This document shows, piece after piece, positions 60,302 through 64,000 of a stretch of DNA of 64,000 nt. The stretch spans positions 18,748,001 through 18,812,000 of the forward strand of contig NC_092671.1 in the NCBI RefSeq assembly GCF_964355755.1. The letters run 5' to 3'. The DNA is from Antedon mediterranea. Lineage: Eukaryota > Echinodermata > Crinoidea > Comatulida > Antedonidae. The notes below the pieces were generated by a model. The model saw only the letters and a list, made by a program, of their open reading frames with translations. It was not told where the DNA came from and searched no databases. Position numbers and translations under genes: made by a program. Each line of letters begins with the position of its first letter. The first letter of the stretch is position 1.

Positions 60302-62310
60302 ATAAATATATTACATTACTCTACACTTTATGCAAAATATGTGAAAGCTGAATGCAAGCCAAAATTTATTTTACCAAAGTGGTAATGATGTCATTTTAAA
60401 AATTATCAATTAATTTGGCCAAATTATAATCACTATTTTAAATTTTATAAAATAAACTATTAGTAATAAATATATTGATTGTTCTATAGAAATCATGAAT
60501 GGCTGAATTAGATTATATAAACGACTATTTTGTACTATAATTGCATAAAAAACTAAAAATTCAAGGAGCTACAATCGACATAACAAGCCATACATACTTC
60601 CGTAATTACTACTACCAAGCCATTCACAATAGCAAGCTTTTGTTTCGGGATGGTAGACGATAATTTAACAGACCGCGACAAGTTTGACATGTATTTTGTC
60701 CACTTTTCACAACCGTTACGTTTTTTAAATCACCTTCATGATTTACTCTCTCCCAAAACGAAAGCTACCCAATCATGTGACAAACCATAGGTGGTAGTAA
60801 TCATTGTATAATGCGAGTGAAGATATATAACTAATGAAACATACTATTTTACCATTGTATATTTAAAGCACATCTGTAACCTCTAATTGTTTGATTCAGT
60901 CAACATGACCAGTGACAGTATTCACTTATGCACTAGGCTAAGGGAAACACTTGCACTTAATATCCACTTTAGGGTAATCCTTAAATATTTATTGGCTTAA
61001 GTGAAATAATTGGCATTTGGCTAAATGATATCTCTGTCTTGATAATAATTATATCAACTGATCGTATAATCCCACCTGTCATCCATCAAATTGATGTTAA
61101 ATTGAGAGTAAATTAATTAATTGTGGAATAGTTTATTAAATTTTAAAAACCATTGAGTTAATATTTATCGGTCTCTTCCCACCAACAATGTAAAATTTGT
61201 AGTTGGTTATATTTTTATTTTATTATCGATACTCAAAAGAGATTGAAAGTATAAGTAGTGTGTGTTGTGCCTGAATTTTGAATCCCATTTTTGTTTTTAA
61301 GTTGCTTTGTAAATTATTATTGTCCAATAACTAAATATATTGGTGCTAAGTAGGATTAACAATGGTTAATCACTTTTTTTATGTTATAATTAAGTAGCTT
61401 AGATTATTTATAAGCTAATATATTGAAAGAATTACAAATCAATTTTGTTTAAAACAGCATTATAAAATGGGAAGATTTCCAAATAGACTAGTTTTATTGT
61501 ATTGCACTAATGAAAGTAAACAAAATATTATTTAATATTCATGTGTATTTAATTTACCGCTCACATTTTAATACGCTGTGGTTGGACAATGTTACGCATT
61601 ATTTCAACAACAAAATGCCATAACCATGAAAGTAGGAAGAACTATATGGGAGAGTTGGGAATCCCCTTGTCCCTTATTATATAGACTTATATGGGTAAAG
61701 TGGGAAATCCCCTTATTATTAAAATAGATGATCATCTGACAAATAGTTATGTACACATAACAGTATTTTTAGCAAATGTCAAAGTAAAATGTAGGCTTGA
61801 ATGTTTATATTTGTCAAGTTTAAAACACATTAATAACTTTAAAAGCACACCATTAAATATTGAATTAGACATTTTAAAAATACAAATATCTGTATAGAAA
61901 CCACTGAAATATTTTATATAGGAATTGTTTTAAGAATTCCACTATAACGTCTTCTTTGTTGTCTTCGCGATCATCACCATCAGAATATTAATCTCAATTA
62001 TTCACGTCTTCTATTGTATATCAACATCGTCCAACTTTTCACTTTCAGTATTTATGAATTTATTAATATTTGCGATTTGTCCTAGATACTGCGATTTATA
62101 CAGCTACTATTAAACAGGAAACTTTAATAATTGTCTTCCCATGACTGAATACCTGTATCTTTCGAATATTGTACAGGTCTTCCTCTAATTAATACTCTAT
62201 ACTCTGTAGCCGTTTTGGTCTGTAGATTATATCATCTTTATTCGGAGAACAATGTTAATGATGTCAAATTTATGTAACGCTTTTAACAATAAATGCATAA
62301 AATAAAAATA
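60302..62310 (+). other. Talin 3' UTR and downstream sequence
   Basis: AT-rich, no ORF of note. AATAAA occurs at 60451-60456, 60465-60470 and about 62288. The first two are plausible for a short 3' UTR of about 170-190 nt, the last for a UTR of about 2 kb. The sequence alone does not decide. A TIR element is present at 60609-60799. Confidence 0.5.
60609..60799. mobile_element. Small TIR element downstream of talin
   Basis: The left end TACTACCAAGCCATTCACA...TTTCGGGA and the right end, on the minus strand, TACTACCACCTATGGTTTGT...TTTTGGGA are imperfect inverted repeats about 190 bp apart. If the long 3' UTR is used, it would lie inside the transcript. Confidence 0.5.
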
Positions 62311-64000
62311 CTTGGTCGTTATGTGTATAAAAGCAATATTTGTTTCTCCAATGTTGGTATTTTCTTTAGAGACTAGTTTTTAATTAGAGGTAGACCTGTA
62401 TTTTATTTTACTATTTATATGGATCTATATTTTTCATAACAAATATCTTATTAAGAATCTGTTCTATACTACACCACCAATGTGATTGTCTTTTTTTTAT
62501 CATAACGTTATATTTTCTATTAATTCAAAAATTATGGTTAGTTAAATTAGATTTCCTGCTTAAAAAAACATTATGCTGTGAACATGATCGTTATTTTAGA
62601 TATTGATATAAACTTGTTTTAAACTGTTTATAGAAAACAATAAGTAAAGGTAGAGAATACCACAATAGTTTCTGACAAATTAATGCATTAGGTAATAGTT
62701 TACGTGACAAGTTCAAAGGCATTAAACTTTTAGTAAATGCTTTAAAATATATATATAGTACACGAATTAGGTAACTAATACAAAATAATTAATTTAGCAT
62801 TAGCTGTTAATTTTCGTACTTTTGAGAGTAAATAAAAATTACACATTTTATATGTATTTAAACTGTTGGAGTAATTTGATTAGTTTTGACCTAATGGATG
62901 TCGACAGTTTCTCCAATTTCATTTATTGTTTTTCTCTTGGCATTTAGGCCTAGTAAGCCTACACTAGTATATTCTTACTACAGATATTAAATGCATTTGT
63001 GTAATTATCTGCGATGGCGTGCAGGAGAGTAAAGCTTTATATAATGGTTGTAAAAGCGTTGATAAAACTATGATACGCGAAGGATTTTTCAGCTAATCCT
63101 AGATTTCTAAAATGTTAATCCAAAAGTGGGCCATCTGTCCACAAGTCAAAGAAATAAGAAATATAAAGCAGTTATGAGACGCAGACTGGTGAATTGAAAA
63201 CAATGAAGACCGTTTAATAATTACTGTATGTATATAGATTTACTTTTTTCTTTTGTGAGTTCTTCTCATTTCTCTATGCATTTAATGTAGTCCTACAACA
63301 TTACATCATTATTTTTTCAATTTTTGACTGTTTTTTTGTTATTTTTTTTTATTCAACAAATACAAGATCAGATATTATTATGATTTCAGTGATCTTCCCA
63401 GAATTACAGTATACGATTGAAATAAGCGAATAACACGGCACATAACCACATTATTTCCGTAACAAACAGATTTAATTGTAATGTTAATTCCATGCAGGTC
63501 AAAAGAACAACTGAGGTAGGTCATACAAAGGATAAGTTATATAATCTAATCTACGTTTTATTCTTCAAACAGAAAAGCAAAAGATAACAAAATCAATTAA
63601 AATGATTATAAAGATAAAGATTAATTAATAATATAAAATAATTATCAAAGTATAAGATGGTGGTAACACACAATCAAAATACATAAAGAAATTCAAGACT
63701 TACAAATGGCTGAGCACAAGGCTATATAAACCTATACTTCAGTTGTTCAAAACAGTCAAACAGACTTCTAGATGCTTCAATAGACTTTTACAGCATTTAG
63801 TTTAGCTATCTCAGTATTCGTATTAGGACTGATAAAATATGGTTAATCTACCACTATTTATATTCTTATGCAGGATATATGATGATCTCATCAAATAGCT
63901 TAAAGATGATGAAATTGGTTTTTTAAGATGAAATTCAAATGACATCATCATCTTTAGTATAGTATGAAGTTGTTGTAAAAGTTTTATATAGTATATGCAT
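62311..64000. other. Intergenic, nothing recognised
   Basis: AT-rich sequence without convincing ORFs, RNA genes or repeats that I can name. Confidence 0.6.

Overview
The window is a single-gene stretch of an AT-rich invertebrate animal genome. From position 76 to the stop codon at 60299-60301 the + strand carries one large intron-rich gene, talin, the cytoskeletal adaptor that links integrins to actin. I placed 46 constitutive exons, all with GT-AG borders and compatible phases. Together they give 2,263 codons plus stop. By counting from the conserved integrin-binding Arg-Trp pair (human R358/W359) and from the C-terminus, they are colinear with human talin-1 from about residue 282 to 2541, with no missing block. 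The exons for F0, F1 and most of F2 lie upstream of the window. Recalled human domain borders were used for the F3/R1-R13/DD assignments.

Layout: 76-3800 holds the end of F2, F3 and the start of the head-rod linker. 4107-15904 covers R1 to the R5/R6 junction. 17998-20718 covers R6 and the first part of R7. 23155-25025 covers R8 (inserted in R7) and the R7 return. 27678-29988 is R9, 30301-31602 R10, 31970-44756 R11, 46087-51025 R12, and 52864-60301 R13 plus the dimerisation helix. The remaining 3.7 kb (60302-64000) is 3' UTR and intergenic DNA in which I recognise no gene.

The introns (up to 7.3 kb) hold most of the sequence and many mobile-element remains: two tRNA-derived SINE families, three decayed CR1/L2-like LINE fragments whose ORFs read on the minus strand, a set of TTAA-flanked (piggyBac- or Kolobok-like) MITEs, several hairpin MITEs with TA-type flanks, a Harbinger-like deletion derivative with a Myb/SANT remnant, and a short dispersed GTGTCCCCT-type repeat.

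The most interesting signals are candidate cassette exons that preserve reading frame. Two 27-nt microexons, similar to each other and sharing downstream intron sequence, sit on either side of the same R12 helix exon (47377-47403 and 49536-49562). A 54-nt microexon (39021-39074) ends with a copy of the end of the preceding constitutive exon and would insert 18 residues into an R11 helix. A 105-nt exon (16473-16577) would insert 35 residues in R6. A weaker 27-nt candidate (6317-6343) lies at the R1/R2 junction. These need transcript evidence. If real, talin here has switchable inserts in mechanosensitive rod domains.

Organism: a marine invertebrate is likely, and an echinoderm is my best guess, from the vertebrate-like talin sequence, exon density, AT-rich introns and SINE/LINE types. 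This is inference only.
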